From: JBKBMT01 sp046295655
Lineage (GTDB): Bacteria; Pseudomonadota; Alphaproteobacteria; Rhodobacterales; Rhodobacteraceae
Reading direction: 5' to 3'
Length of the DNA stretch: 14,274 nt
NCBI GenBank assembly: GCA_046295655.1
Contig: JBKBMT010000065.1
Span: forward strand, 1-14,274
The position numbers were made by a program, and so were the translations under genes. A model generated the notes under the pieces. The model saw only the letters and a list, made by a program, of their open reading frames with translations, searched no databases and had not been told where the DNA came from. Shown here piece after piece: positions 7,313 to 14,274 of the stretch (its first letter is position 1; each line of letters opens with the position of its first letter).

Positions 7313-8722
7313 GTGTCCGAACAGCCGATCCTCTGGTGGGTGCGCCGCGATCTGCGCCTGTCCGACAACCCCGGCCTGTCCCATGTCTGCGGTCAGGGTT
7401 GCCCGGTCATCCCGGTGTTCATCCTCGATCCCGAGACCGAGGAATGGGGCGCGGCGCCGAAATGGCGGCTGGGCGAGGGGCTCGCGGCCTTTGCCGCAAC
7501 CTTGCGCGACAGGGGCAGCCGTCTGATCCTGCGGCGGGGCAGGGCGCTTTGCGTGCTGCGCGCGCTGATCGAGGAGACCGGCGCGCGGGCGGTTCATTGG
7601 GGCCGCCTCTATGACCCTGCGTCGAAGGCGCGGGACAGTGCGGTGAAGGCTGCGCTGCGACGGGATGGCATCGCGGCAGAGAGCCACCCCGGACATCTGC
7701 TGCACGAACCCTGGACGGTCGCGACGAAGGAAGGCGGATTCTACCGGGTCTATACGCCCTTCTGGCGGGCTGTGGCGGCACGCGAGGTTCCCGAGCCCGA
7801 CCGCGCGCCCCATCGCATCGCCGCGCCCGAAGGCTGGCCCGCGAGCGATAGGCTGGCCGACTGGGCGCTGGGTCGCGCGATGCGGCGGGGCGCAGCGATC
7901 GTCGCCGGGCACGCGCGGGTGGGCGAGGACGCGGCTCGCGACCGGCTCTACCGTTTCATGACCGAGAAGGTTGCCCGTTATGCGCTCGACCGGGACCGCC
8001 CCGACCGCGACGGGACCTCGGGGCTGTCGCAGAACCTTGCGCTGGGCGAGATCGGTGCCCGAACCGTCTGGCATGCCGCCGCAAGGGCCCGCGAGGAGGG
8101 TCAGGGCGACGAGACGTTCCTCAAGGAACTCGTGTGGCGCGAATTCGCCTGGCACCTGCTGCACCATACCCCCCATATCGCCAGCGCAAGCTGGCGCGAG
8201 GATTGGGATGATTTCCCGTGGCGCCACGACAATGACGATGCCGAGCGCTGGCGCCGCGGGATGACCGGGGTGCAACTGGTCGATGCCGCGATGCGAGAGA
8301 TGTATGTCACCGGAACCATGCACAACCGGGCGCGCATGGTCGCGGCCAGCTTTCTGACCAAGCATCTGCTGACCCACTGGCGTGTGGGTCTGCGCTGGTT
8401 CGAGGACTGCCTGATCGACTGGGACCCCGCCTCGAACGCGATGGGCTGGCAGTGGGTGGCGGGATCGGGGCCGGATGCAGCACCCTATTTCCGGGTGTTC
8501 AACCCGGACGGTCAGGCCGAGAGGTTCGACCCGGATGGCGCCTATCGCCGCCGCTTCATTGCCGAAATCGCGCCACGTCCCGGACGCGAGGCGCTGGCCT
8601 ACTTCGAGGCCGTGCCGGAAAGCTGGGGTCTCGACCCTGCTGCGCCCTATCCCGAACCGGTCATCGGACTGGCCGAGGGGCGCGAACGGGCATTGGCGGT
8701 CTATCGGGCGCGAAGTCCTTGA
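7313..8722 (+). CDS. phr: Deoxyribodipyrimidine photolyase, class I
   Basis: Photolyase repairs UV cyclobutane pyrimidine dimers using light and reduced FAD. From GTG 7313 the product has 469 residues and begins MSEQPILWWVRRDLRL, fitting the family N-terminus; a GTG at 7274, overlapping the previous stop by 4 nt, would add 13 residues. The N-terminal antenna Rossmann domain (about 1-130) is followed by the helical FAD domain. Residue spacing matches the E. coli enzyme: tryptophan triad Trp303, Trp356, Trp379 (E. coli 306, 359, 382), Asn375 (E. coli 378, the dimer-repair asparagine) and Glu272/Trp275 in KELVWREF. The GWQW...DAAPYFRVFNP segment is canonical. The Asn and triad favour a true CPD photolyase over a cryptochrome. 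The gene lies upstream of the CFA synthase gene, as phrA does of cfaA in Rhodobacter sphaeroides (from memory). Confidence 0.93.
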   Translation: MSEQPILWWVRRDLRLSDNPGLSHVCGQGCPVIPVFILDPETEEWGAAPKWRLGEGLAAFAATLRDRGSRLILRRGRALCVLRALIEETGARAVHWGRLYDPASKARDSAVKAALRRDGIAAESHPGHLLHEPWTVATKEGGFYRVYTPFWRAVAAREVPEPDRAPHRIAAPEGWPASDRLADWALGRAMRRGAAIVAGHARVGEDAARDRLYRFMTEKVARYALDRDRPDRDGTSGLSQNLALGEIGARTVWHAAARAREEGQGDETFLKELVWREFAWHLLHHTPHIASASWREDWDDFPWRHDNDDAERWRRGMTGVQLVDAAMREMYVTGTMHNRARMVAASFLTKHLLTHWRVGLRWFEDCLIDWDPASNAMGWQWVAGSGPDAAPYFRVFNPDGQAERFDPDGAYRRRFIAEIAPRPGREALAYFEAVPESWGLDPAAPYPEPVIGLAEGRERALAVYRARSP

Positions 8723-8746
8723 GCGGTCGAACGGTTAACGTCTAGA
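8719..8746 (+). promoter_or_regulatory. Weak candidate promoter before the CFA synthase gene
   Basis: A TTGAGC box (8719-8724, overlapping the photolyase stop) and a TCTAGA box (8741-8746) are 16 nt apart in the 48-nt gap. The cttgag-like upstream box would also suit a heat-shock sigma (RpoH) type promoter. No TGATC-type sigma-E (RpoE) -35 element is present in the gap. Low confidence: the downstream gene may simply be read through from the photolyase gene. Confidence 0.25.
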
Positions 8747-8770
8747 GTGCTGAAAACGAACGGGGACGGA

Positions 8771-9982
8771 ATGGGTGTTCTGACTTCTGCCGAGGGCCAG
8801 ACCGGATTGCCCCGCTATTTTGCCCGGGTGCTGGACTTCCTGCACCAGGGTCTTGAGAACGGTCGGCTCGACATCGTCCTCCCCGACGGCCGCCGGTTCC
8901 GCGCCGAGGGGCGCAATCCCGGTCCGGTGGCAGAGCTGCACGTCCACAACCCCGATACCTTCGCCCGCCTGATCCGCGAGGGCGATCTGGGTTTCTCCGA
9001 AGCCTATGTGGACGGCTGGTGGAGCACCCCGGACCTCATGGCCTTCATGGACCTTGTGCATTCCGGCAACGACCGCATCTACGACGGCTTTCCCGGGATG
9101 GGCCTCGTGCGCGCCTTCGAGCGTCTGCGGCACTGGCTGCGGTCGAACTCGCGCAGCCAGGCGCGGCGCAACATCGCCCACCATTACGACCTCGGCAACG
9201 ACTTCTACAGGTTGTGGCTGGACGAGACGATGACCTATTCCTCGGCCCTCTTCCGCACCGGCCAGGAACCGCTCGAGCGCGCGCAGATCCAGAAATACGC
9301 GGCGCTCGTCGACAGCATGGGCGCCCGGGCGGGCGATCATGTTCTGGAGATCGGCTGTGGCTGGGGGGGGTTCGCGGAATATGCCGCACGGGAAAGGGGG
9401 CTGCGCGTCACCGGCCTGACCATCAGCCAGGCCCAGCACGACTATGCCGTCGAGCGCATCGCGCGCGCCGGGCTGTCCGACCGTGTCGAGATCGTCCTGC
9501 GCGACTATCGCGACGAACGCGGCACCTACGACGGTATCGCCTCGATCGAGATGTTCGAGGCCGTGGGCGAGAAATACTGGCCGGTCTACTTCCAGACCCT
9601 CCGGGACCGGCTCAAGCCCGGGCGCAATGCGACGCTCCAGATCATCACGGTGCAGGACGCGCGTTTCGACACCTACCGCAAGGGCGTGGATTTCATCCAG
9701 AAATACATCTTCCCCGGAGGCATGCTGCCAAGCCCTGCCGCACTCCGGCGCGAGGTGGAACGGGCAGGGCTGAGGCTCCGCGGATCCTTCGAATTCGGCG
9801 ACAGCTATTCCCAGACGCTGCGGCGCTGGCACGACACGTTCAATGCCGGCTGGTCCGATGTGGCCCGGCTCGGATTCGACGATCGGTTCCGGCGCATGTG
9901 GAACTTCTATCTCGCCTCTTGCGCCGGGGCGTTCCGCGGCGGAAACTGCGACGTGACCCAGATCACCGTGACCCGGCCCTGA
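8771..9982 (+). CDS. cfa: Cyclopropane-fatty-acyl-phospholipid synthase / CFA-type SAM methyltransferase
   Basis: CFA synthases transfer a methylene from S-adenosylmethionine to a double bond of membrane phospholipid acyl chains. ATG 8771 is preceded by GGGGACGGA and gives 403 residues; a GTG at 8747 would add eight. Landmarks are HHYDLGNDFYRLWLDETMTYS (137-157), SAM motif I VLEIGCGWGG (191-200), MFEAVG with Glu263 (equivalent to E. coli Glu239), and the C-terminal NFYLASCAGAFR with Tyr380 and Cys384. A related Rhodobacter methylase group makes methylated trans-unsaturated acyl chains as furan fatty acid precursors; sequence alone does not exclude that product. It lies 48 nt after phr and 3 nt before trgA. 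In Rhodobacter sphaeroides cfaA belongs to the singlet-oxygen response, which would fit a photolyase neighbour. Confidence 0.9.
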   Translation: MGVLTSAEGQTGLPRYFARVLDFLHQGLENGRLDIVLPDGRRFRAEGRNPGPVAELHVHNPDTFARLIREGDLGFSEAYVDGWWSTPDLMAFMDLVHSGNDRIYDGFPGMGLVRAFERLRHWLRSNSRSQARRNIAHHYDLGNDFYRLWLDETMTYSSALFRTGQEPLERAQIQKYAALVDSMGARAGDHVLEIGCGWGGFAEYAARERGLRVTGLTISQAQHDYAVERIARAGLSDRVEIVLRDYRDERGTYDGIASIEMFEAVGEKYWPVYFQTLRDRLKPGRNATLQIITVQDARFDTYRKGVDFIQKYIFPGGMLPSPAALRREVERAGLRLRGSFEFGDSYSQTLRRWHDTFNAGWSDVARLGFDDRFRRMWNFYLASCAGAFRGGNCDVTQITVTRP

Positions 9983-9985
9983 TCC

Positions 9986-10426
9986 ATGCCGACAGCCGCG
10001 AAACTCGTCGCCGCCCTGTGTTTCGCCGCCGTGGCCTTCTTCGCGGCCGAGATGTACAAGAACGCGGCCCCGCCCGAGACGCAATGGGGGCGGTTCACCA
10101 TTATCGCCACCGCGGTCGGCGCGCTGATCGGCTGGTCCGTCATGGGCGGTCTGGTCGGCCGCGGGTATTACCGGGCCGCGGGTTACGGCATCCGCACCTC
10201 TGCGACCATCGTGTTCTGGCTCATCCTCGGCTTCTCGATCTACGAGATGGTGCTGCGATCCGCCCGGCGACAGTACGACGGGGTGTTCAATGCCATCGAG
10301 GGAACATTCGACATCATCCTCGTCAACGGCGCCACGCTGTTGCGGCCCGAGCCCCTGATCGTACTCGTGATCGGCGGCATCCTCGGCGGCATGTGCGCGG
10401 AATGGGCCAACCGTCAGTGGCGTTGA
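9986..10426 (+). CDS. trgA: TrgA family membrane protein (tellurite resistance-associated)
   Basis: A 146-residue protein with four predicted transmembrane helices (about 5-22, 36-57, 70-90 and 122-138) and a short polar C-terminus (CAEWANRQWR). No enzyme motif is seen. I assign it to TrgA because of size, topology and position: directly between a CFA synthase and a TrgB-type protein, with cysK next. That is the order I recall from the Rhodobacter sphaeroides trgAB-cysK tellurite locus. In that organism extra trgAB copies raise tellurite resistance; the mechanism is unknown. The start ATG is 3 nt after the cfa stop, and the end overlaps the TrgB reading frame, indicating one operon. Identity rests partly on context, so moderate certainty. 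Confidence 0.75.
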   Translation: MPTAAKLVAALCFAAVAFFAAEMYKNAAPPETQWGRFTIIATAVGALIGWSVMGGLVGRGYYRAAGYGIRTSATIVFWLILGFSIYEMVLRSARRQYDGVFNAIEGTFDIILVNGATLLRPEPLIVLVIGGILGGMCAEWANRQWR

Positions 10427-11538
10427 CCGACTTCTTCTTCTACGGAACGCTCTGTCATCAGCCGCTGCTCGAAACCGTCCTCGGCCGCAAGGTCGAGGTC
10501 GAGCCGGCACGGCTGGCCGATCACGCGGTCTTCTGGGCCGCGGGGCAGAGCTTTCCCCTGATCGTCCAAAGCCCCGGCGCGGAGGCCGAAGGCGTGCTCG
10601 TCCGGGGTCTGTCGCCCGAGGATGTGGCGCGGCTGGATTTCTACGAGGGCGGCTTTGCCTATCACACCCGGACGGTGCAGCTGTCCGGTGGCGGGCATGA
10701 GGCACGGGTCTATTTTCCCGACCCCGGCCACTGGACACCGGGGCAGCCCTGGCGGCTCGGGGACTGGGTGGCGCGCTATGGTTCGGTGGTCCTCGCCACG
10801 GCGGAGGACTTCATGGCGCTGTTCGGTCAGAAGGAGTCTGCCGAGGTGCTGGACCGATACCGCCAGATGCTGGTGCGCGGCGCCTCGCGCGTTCGCGCCC
10901 GGTCGGCCGAGGTGCCCGCGACGGTCCGGCGGGTCGCGGCTGCGGACGACATCGACCTGATCCGCCGCCGCGAGCCTTATGCGCATTTCTTCGCGGTCGA
11001 GGAATACGACCTGCGCCATCGCCGCTTCGACGGTCGAATGAGCGCGGCCGTGAACCGGGCAGCCTTTGTCTCGGGCGATGCGGCGACGGTCCTTCCCTAC
11101 GATCCCGCCCGCGACCGGGTGCTGCTGATCGAACAGTTCCGCCCCGGCCCCTATGCAAGGGGCGACCGCAACGCCTGGATGCTCGAGCCCGTCGCCGGCC
11201 GCATCGACCCCTTCGAGACCCCCGAGGACTGCGCCCGCCGCGAGGCGCGCGAGGAGGCGGGGCTGGAGATCGGCGCGCTGCATCCGGTTGCCCGCTTCTA
11301 TCCCAGTCCCGGGGCCAAGACCGAATTCCTGTTCTCCTTCGTCGGCATTGCCGATCTGCCCGACGGTGCTGCCGGGCTGCACGGCGCCGCGGACGAGAAC
11401 GAGGACATCCGCGGCCATCTGGTGCCCTTCGCGCGGCTTATGGATCTGGCGCTGTCGCTCGAGGGCGCCAATGCGCCGCTGATCATCACGGCGATGTGGC
11501 TGCAGGCGAACCGCGACCGGCTGCGCCCGGGGGCGTAG
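10417..11538 (+). CDS. trgB: TrgB: gamma-glutamylcyclotransferase-like plus Nudix hydrolase fusion
   Basis: GTG 10417 gives 373 residues beginning MALTDFFFYGTL; ATG 10402 (+5 residues) and TTG 10423 (-2) are alternatives, and all overlap the trgA end. The N-terminal half (about 1-150) is a gamma-glutamylcyclotransferase-like fold with YGTL (9-12) and LDFYEGGF, where Glu77 fits the catalytic acid. The C-terminal half is a Nudix hydrolase whose box is perfect: Gly261, Glu267, Arg275-Glu276, Glu279-Glu280 and Gly282 in GRIDPFETPEDCARREAREE. The preceding LLIEQFRPG and NAWMLEPVAG are typical of ADP-ribose pyrophosphatases. The protein could combine gamma-glutamyl chemistry with ADP-ribose or nucleotide-sugar cleavage; substrates are unknown. 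It matches the TrgB tellurite-resistance protein by architecture and order. Confidence 0.85.
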   Translation: MALTDFFFYGTLCHQPLLETVLGRKVEVEPARLADHAVFWAAGQSFPLIVQSPGAEAEGVLVRGLSPEDVARLDFYEGGFAYHTRTVQLSGGGHEARVYFPDPGHWTPGQPWRLGDWVARYGSVVLATAEDFMALFGQKESAEVLDRYRQMLVRGASRVRARSAEVPATVRRVAAADDIDLIRRREPYAHFFAVEEYDLRHRRFDGRMSAAVNRAAFVSGDAATVLPYDPARDRVLLIEQFRPGPYARGDRNAWMLEPVAGRIDPFETPEDCARREAREEAGLEIGALHPVARFYPSPGAKTEFLFSFVGIADLPDGAAGLHGAADENEDIRGHLVPFARLMDLALSLEGANAPLIITAMWLQANRDRLRPGA

Positions 11539-11543
11539 GGCTG

Positions 11544-11572
11544 TTGTCATCGCACCCCCGGCGGCGTAAGCC
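11544..11572 (+). promoter_or_regulatory. Candidate promoter for the cysK-type gene
   Basis: In the 64-nt gap after trgB, a TTGTCA box (11544-11549) and a TAAGCC box (11567-11572) are separated by exactly 17 nt. They give a predicted start near 11579 and a 24-nt leader that contains the ribosome-binding sequence GAGACGGAG. The -10 is poor. It would let cysK be expressed apart from trgAB. Confidence 0.3.
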
Positions 11573-11602
11573 TTGGTGCCGCATCCGAGACGGAGCCTGC
11601 CC

Positions 11603-12634
11603 ATGCGCCTTGCCCGCGACCTGGCCGACAGCATCGGCCGAACCCCCCTGATCCGGCTGCGCAAGGCCTCCGAGCTCACCGGCTGCGAGATCCTCGGCAA
11701 GGCCGAGTTCCTCAACCCCGGCCAGTCGGTCAAGGACCGTGCCGCGCTCTACATCATCCGCGACGCGGTGGCGCGCGGAACATTGCGGCCGGGCGGCACG
11801 ATCGTCGAAGGCACGGCGGGCAACACCGGGATCGGTCTTGCGCTGGTCGGCGCCTCGCTGGGTTTCCGCACCGTCATCGTGATCCCCGAGACGCAGAGCC
11901 AGGAAAAGAAGGACATGCTGCGCCTCGCCGGGGCCGAGCTGGTGCAGGTGCCAGCCGTGCCCTATCGGAATCCGAACAATTACGTCCGATATTCGGGCCG
12001 TCTGGCCGACGAACTTGCACGAACCGAACCGAACGGAGCGATCTGGGCCAACCAGTTCGACAATGTCGCGAACCGGCAGGCGCATCTCGAAACGACCGGT
12101 CCCGAGATCTGGGACCAGACCGGAGGCAGGATCGACGGCTTCTGCTGCGCCGTCGGTTCGGGCGGCACCATTGCCGGCGTCGCCATGGCGTTGCAGCCGA
12201 AGGGGGTGAAGATCGCGCTGGCCGACCCCGAGGGCGCGGCGCTGCACAGCTTCTACACCACGGGCGAACTCCGCGCTGAAGGCACGTCGATCACCGAAGG
12301 TATCGGACAGGGCCGCATTACCGCCAACCTCGAAGGGTTCCGGCCCGACTTCAGCTTCTGCATCCCCGATCGCGAGGCGCTGCCTGTGGTCTTCGACCTG
12401 CTGGCGGAAGAGGGCCTGTGTCTGGGCGGTTCGTCGGGCATCAACGTCGCCGGGGCGATCCGCATGGCACGCGAGATGGGGCCCGGCCATACCATCGTGA
12501 CCATCCTGTGCGACTATGGCACGCGCTATCAGTCGAAACTCTTCAATCCCGAGTTCCTGAAGTCGAAGGCACTGCCGGTCCCGGCCTGGCTTGACGCCCC
12601 GCCCCGCCGGCTGCCCGAGGTTTTCGCGGACTGA
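11603..12634 (+). CDS. cysK: Cysteine synthase A / Cds1-type PLP enzyme
   Basis: O-acetylserine sulfhydrylases make cysteine from O-acetylserine and sulfide. ATG 11603 follows a GAGACGGAG ribosome-binding site with a 7-nt spacer, giving 343 residues, longer than the ~310-325 of typical CysK. Lys44 in GQSVKDRAA is the PLP Schiff-base lysine, TAGNTG (71-76) replaces the usual TSGNTG, and GSGGTIAG binds the cofactor phosphate. PYRNPNNYVRYS and ITEGIGQGRITANLEG resemble the Cds1-type cysteine desulfhydrase group as I remember it, so hydrogen sulfide release from cysteine is a possible main activity. Position next to trgAB agrees with the Rhodobacter tellurite locus, where loss of cysK lowers resistance. 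The stop overlaps the ATG of the channel gene. Confidence 0.88.
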   Translation: MRLARDLADSIGRTPLIRLRKASELTGCEILGKAEFLNPGQSVKDRAALYIIRDAVARGTLRPGGTIVEGTAGNTGIGLALVGASLGFRTVIVIPETQSQEKKDMLRLAGAELVQVPAVPYRNPNNYVRYSGRLADELARTEPNGAIWANQFDNVANRQAHLETTGPEIWDQTGGRIDGFCCAVGSGGTIAGVAMALQPKGVKIALADPEGAALHSFYTTGELRAEGTSITEGIGQGRITANLEGFRPDFSFCIPDREALPVVFDLLAEEGLCLGGSSGINVAGAIRMAREMGPGHTIVTILCDYGTRYQSKLFNPEFLKSKALPVPAWLDAPPRRLPEVFAD

Positions 12635-14274
12635 TGCGGAGCCTGGCCGCATATCTTCTCGCCGCAGCGCTGGTGGCAGCGTCCGCCACCGTGGGCGAGG
12701 CGCAGGTGCGGGTCTGGTGGATGGGTGCGGGGGGGGACGGCGGGGCTGCCGAGCAGCAGGCCGAACAGGCGCAGCCGGCCGGCCCGGTCGCCCCGGACTA
12801 CGACGCCTGGGCCCGGCTGGCGACGGCGGTCGAAGCGCAGATCGAGGATCCCGACACGCCGAGCGACCGCCTGGAGGCCCTGCGCGGCGAGCTTGCGGAG
12901 TGGCGGGAACGTTTCCTTTCCGCACAAAGCGTGAACCGCGCCCGGATCGACACGATCCGGGGCCAGGTGGCGGCATTGGGACCGTCACCCGGCGAAGGCG
13001 AGACCGAGCCGCCCGAGATCGCCGACAGGCGGCGCGAGCTGTCCGAACAGCTGTCCCGGCTGCAGGCCCCGGGGATCGCCGCGGAAGAGGCGCATCGCCG
13101 CGCCGACGGGCTGATCCGGGAAATCGACGGGATCCTGCGCGCCCGCGAGGCCGATGCGCTGCTGCGCACCGTGCCGGCGCCGCTCAATCCTGCCAATTGG
13201 CCGGCGGCCTTTCGCGCGCTCCGGCAGCTTTCTGTCGATCTCTACGCCGAGGGCCAGTCGCTCGTGCGCGACCCCGACCGGCGTGGCGTCGCCTCCCGCA
13301 ACGCGCCGCTGCTTCTGGGCGCGCTGCTGCTGGCGCTGTTCCTGTCGCTGCGGGGGCGGCAATGGAGCCAGCAGGTGGCACAGCGGCTGGAGGAGGGCGC
13401 GGTCAGCACCCGGGGTCGCGCGATCTTTGCGCTCCTGGTCTCGCTGGGACAGATGCTTCTGCCGGTGGTCGGGGTTCTGGCCTTCTGCTTCGTCGTGCTC
13501 CGGGCCGAACTCGTGGGCCCGCTGGGTACTGCGCTGTTCGCCGAGGGACTTCCGGCCGCGGCGCTGACCTTCTTCGGCATGCTCTGGCTCGGCGGTCAGG
13601 CGTTTCCGCGCAGCGATCCGGCCGATCCGCTGCTGGTCCTGCCCCACGAGCGGCGGGCCGAAGGGCGAATCCATGTCGCATTCCTGGCAACCGTGCTCGG
13701 GCTGCAGCTTGTCGCGGGATCGGTTCTGACGGCCGACCGCTACGGCCCCGTCGGGGTGTCGGTGGTGTTCTTCCCGGCGCTGGTGCTGTCCGGCATCCTG
13801 CTGTTCCGCATCGGACAACTTCTGGTTCAGGCGTCGCGCAACGAGATTCCGGAGGGGGAGACGCAGGGCATCCGCGCGCTGCTTCTGCAACTCGCGGGCA
13901 AGGCGGCCATGATCCTCGGTGCGCTCGGGCCGGTGCTGGGTGCGGTCGGCTATGTCGAGCTTGGCAACCGCATGGTCTATCCGGCAGTCCTGACGCTGGG
14001 CACTCTGGCGTTTCTGCTGGTCCTGCAGCGGCTGGTGCGCGACATCCACGCGGTGGTGTTCCGCGCCCGCGGTGCCGAGGTCCGCGACGGGCTGCTGCCG
14101 ACCCTGATCGGTTTCGCCCTGACACTGGCCACCCTGCCGGTGCTGGCGCGGGAGGGTGTGGTGGCGCAGGCGGCGGCGCTGGCAGCGCGCCTGCCCTCCC
14201 CCGCCCGCGCTGACGCACGGACGGACACGGCGGGCGCGCTGGTAGCGGCGGCGGTGGCGCTGGCGGCGCACCTG
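12634..14274 (+). CDS. DUF3772-type mechanosensitive ion channel (MscS superfamily), 3' end cut by window
   Basis: ATG 12634 overlaps the cysK stop (TGATG), and the frame is open to the last base: 547 codons without a stop. A signal peptide (about 1-23) is followed by a periplasmic domain rich in coiled-coil helices (about 55-180, e.g. DRRRELSEQLSRL), which I take as the DUF3772 domain. Hydrophobic segments follow at about 224-238, 262-288, 305-318, 347-362, 372-395, 416-437, 447-464 and 486-499. This layout matches large MscS-type channels that open on membrane tension and release solutes. The pore and MscS beta domain should be beyond the right edge. The last ~45 residues (REGVVAQAAALAARL onward) are alanine-rich and do not resemble the sequence I would expect at that point. 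Because of the missing end, family assignment is good but not complete. Confidence 0.78.
   Translation, partial: MRSLAAYLLAAALVAASATVGEAQVRVWWMGAGGDGGAAEQQAEQAQPAGPVAPDYDAWARLATAVEAQIEDPDTPSDRLEALRGELAEWRERFLSAQSVNRARIDTIRGQVAALGPSPGEGETEPPEIADRRRELSEQLSRLQAPGIAAEEAHRRADGLIREIDGILRAREADALLRTVPAPLNPANWPAAFRALRQLSVDLYAEGQSLVRDPDRRGVASRNAPLLLGALLLALFLSLRGRQWSQQVAQRLEEGAVSTRGRAIFALLVSLGQMLLPVVGVLAFCFVVLRAELVGPLGTALFAEGLPAAALTFFGMLWLGGQAFPRSDPADPLLVLPHERRAEGRIHVAFLATVLGLQLVAGSVLTADRYGPVGVSVVFFPALVLSGILLFRIGQLLVQASRNEIPEGETQGIRALLLQLAGKAAMILGALGPVLGAVGYVELGNRMVYPAVLTLGTLAFLLVLQRLVRDIHAVVFRARGAEVRDGLLPTLIGFALTLATLPVLAREGVVAQAAALAARLPSPARADARTDTAGALVAAAVALAAHL

Noticed and set aside
9019..10401. Upstream extension of the trgB reading frame to 9019
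   Set aside because: The frame is open only because stops are rare at high GC. The extension overlaps cfa and trgA out of frame, and the protein motifs begin at about 10417.
8735..10738. A 667-codon open frame on the minus strand
   Set aside because: It is antisense to cfa, trgA and trgB and has no recognisable domain. GC-rich genomes commonly give such shadows.
14150..14274. Possible frameshift near the right end of the channel gene
   Set aside because: The original frame keeps nearly all third positions as G or C up to the edge, and alternative frames hit stops, so no frameshift is supported.

Overview
The window reads as chromosomal DNA of a Rhodobacterales alphaproteobacterium (Rhodobacter, Rhodovulum or Paracoccus type). 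Coding frames are GC-rich with strong G/C third-position bias. There is a circularly permuted two-piece tmRNA gene of the alphaproteobacterial kind, and a photolyase - cyclopropane synthase - trgA - trgB - cysK series that I recognise from memory of Rhodobacter sphaeroides. No insertion sequence, phage gene, tRNA, rRNA or CRISPR array was seen. The genus is inference.

Left part, minus strand (1-2118): a DUF1194 von Willebrand A-like secreted protein cut by the left edge, a well-supported ssrA (tmRNA) gene with its own promoter, and a PotD/PotF-type periplasmic solute-binding protein that ends in a hairpin terminator just before the ssrA promoter.

Centre, plus strand (2172-5954): a tight run of five genes: DUF2182 membrane protein, DUF1326 cysteine-motif protein, DinB-fold protein, acrylyl-CoA reductase AcuI and a Kv-like potassium channel. 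The first three overlap by 4 nt at each junction. They look like one functional unit of unknown role, possibly metal or thiol handling.

Right part, plus strand (6045-14274): a class V PLP enzyme of the cysteine-desulfurase-like group, a class I photolyase with an intact tryptophan triad, a CFA-type SAM methyltransferase, TrgA, TrgB (a gamma-glutamylcyclotransferase-like domain fused to a Nudix hydrolase), a cysteine synthase-like enzyme and a DUF3772-type mechanosensitive channel cut by the right edge. In R. sphaeroides, trgAB and cysK contribute to tellurite resistance, and phrA and cfaA belong to the sigma-E singlet-oxygen response. This stretch therefore looks like a stress island combining DNA repair, membrane lipid modification, thiol metabolism and osmotic release.

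The most notable items are the completely resolvable two-piece tmRNA (7-bp acceptor stem with G3-U70, tag ANDNRAPVALAA), the DUF2182/DUF1326/DinB unit, and the phr-cfa-trgAB-cysK-channel island. No wholly new system could be demonstrated from sequence alone.
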